From contig JAUSKE010000034.1 of assembly GCA_030649435.1 (NCBI GenBank), positions 1-6,365 of the forward strand: a stretch of DNA of 6,365 nt, given 5' to 3'. The stretch comes from Deltaproteobacteria bacterium. GTDB lineage: Bacteria; UBA10199; JACPAL01; JACOUP01. Positions within the stretch are counted from its first letter, which is position 1, and each line of letters opens with the position of its first letter. The notes beneath the pieces were generated by a model. The model made no database searches, was not told the origin of the DNA, and saw only the letters and a program-made list of their open reading frames with translations. Shown here one piece after another: positions 5,760-6,365 of this stretch. The translations under genes were made by a program, and so were the position numbers.

Positions 5760-6365
5760 TTATTGATATTCTTCGTCTATTTTTGTTGTTTTGGAAATTT
5801 TTCCGAAGCGCAAATGCTGGGCGGCGAAGCTTTCCGTATTGTCCAGCGTCACATTGACCACTTTGCCGTTTTTGATCACCGGCACCATTTTGGGAAAGGT
5901 CATTGCCACCAGTTCGGGAAGGCCGGCCTTTTTGGCGCGGGCCACGATATTATTGCGCCATTTTTTATTAAAGCGGTTCCCATATTTTTCCATCATGGCA
6001 TCCACCGTTTTAGTATCGCCTGTCGCCTTGGCCTCGTGAACAATTTTCAGCAATGCGCCCGATCCGCGATGGAGGGCATCGATATCGAGAATTTTGACAT
6101 AATAATTCCCTCCCGTTTCGACCACTTCGAATCCTTGGGTGTTCTCCCTTAAATATTCAAAAATAAGCTGGTCGGCCCGATCATGCGCCTCTCTCAAAAC
6201 ATCTTCCCCTTTGGCATTGCGCAGCTGGATCATTTGGCCCTGCAATTCCAGAAGATACATCGCCTCCACAATATCTTTCTGTTCTTCTTTGGTGAATGCG
6301 CCGATCTCCACCAACTTCGGATCGGTAATATGATGCCAAGCGACCAGAGAGGCTCTCGCCTCTTC
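5760..6365 (-). CDS. Zinc peptidase of family M49 (dipeptidyl peptidase III-like), C-terminal part
   Basis: About 201 residues are visible, ending at TAA (complement of 5760-5762); the frame stays open to the window edge. A TTG at 6312-6314 could be taken for a start, but the residues before it (EEARAS at 6365-6348, then TDPKLVEIG) fit the conserved M49 sequence, so the gene continues upstream. In dipeptidyl peptidase III the zinc is held by the two His of HExxGH and by the second Glu of a downstream EExxRA motif; that Glu would be the codon at 6360-6362, while HExxGH lies outside the window. The remainder is mostly helical, with YGNRFNKKW and FPKMVPVIKNGKVVNV near the end, as in C-terminal parts of bacterial M49 proteins. 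The sixth residue of the motif is Ser where the family usually has Glu or Asp. The likely role is removal of dipeptides from short peptides in the cytoplasm. The family call rests on a short motif and general similarity, so it is good but not certain. Confidence 0.75.
   Translation of the reverse strand, partial: EEARASLVAWHHITDPKLVEIGAFTKEEQKDIVEAMYLLELQGQMIQLRNAKGEDVLREAHDRADQLIFEYLRENTQGFEVVETGGNYYVKILDIDALHRGSGALLKIVHEAKATGDTKTVDAMMEKYGNRFNKKWRNNIVARAKKAGLPELVAMTFPKMVPVIKNGKVVNVTLDNTESFAAQHLRFGKISKTTKIDEEYQ

Noticed and set aside
6312..6314. TTG as start of the M49 gene
   Set aside because: Conserved family residues (EEARAS, TDPKL) precede it in the same frame, so the gene runs off the window.

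Overview
The window is a gene-dense bacterial chromosomal segment with six protein-coding genes, two of them cut by the window edges. No RNA genes, insertion sequences, CRISPR arrays or phage genes are visible. The only gene-free stretch is 83 bases (1480-1562). The elongation factor G is of the kind shared by spirochaetes, planctomycetes, delta-proteobacteria and mitochondria (spdEFG1/mtEFG1), not the common bacterial kind. Together with moderate GC content and a small palindromic repeat inside a gene, this suggests an uncultured delta-proteobacterium-like or related lineage. That placement is an inference from one marker and should be held loosely.

Layout, left to right. (1) Positions 1-1479, plus strand: the C-terminal part of a probable exported or surface protein ending in two Ig-like beta-sandwich domains. 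(2) A short gap with a weak terminator-like hairpin. (3) Positions 1563-4588, plus strand: a tight three-gene cluster of fusA (EF-G), an unrecognised helical 129-residue protein, and a VanX/DdpX-type D-Ala-D-Ala dipeptidase. The junctions are a 1-base overlap and a 3-base gap, so the three are probably co-transcribed. (4) Positions 6365-4585, minus strand: the C-terminal part of an M49 (dipeptidyl peptidase III-like) zinc peptidase, followed after 5 bases by a cystathionine gamma-synthase/lyase-family PLP enzyme. The two clusters converge and their stop codons overlap in a single TTAA (4585-4588).

How the genes may work together. EF-G drives ribosome translocation. The D-Ala-D-Ala dipeptidase and the M49 peptidase both act on small peptides, and the PLP enzyme handles sulfur amino acids. 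The right half therefore has a loose peptide-recycling and amino-acid theme, but nothing in the sequence proves a shared pathway. The dipeptidase is not part of a vancomycin-resistance cassette as far as the window shows.

I see no convincing new multi-gene system. The most notable points are the in-frame insertion of a short hairpin-forming repeat into the PLP enzyme, the EF-G type placed outside a ribosomal-protein operon, and the unknown 129-residue protein coupled to fusA.
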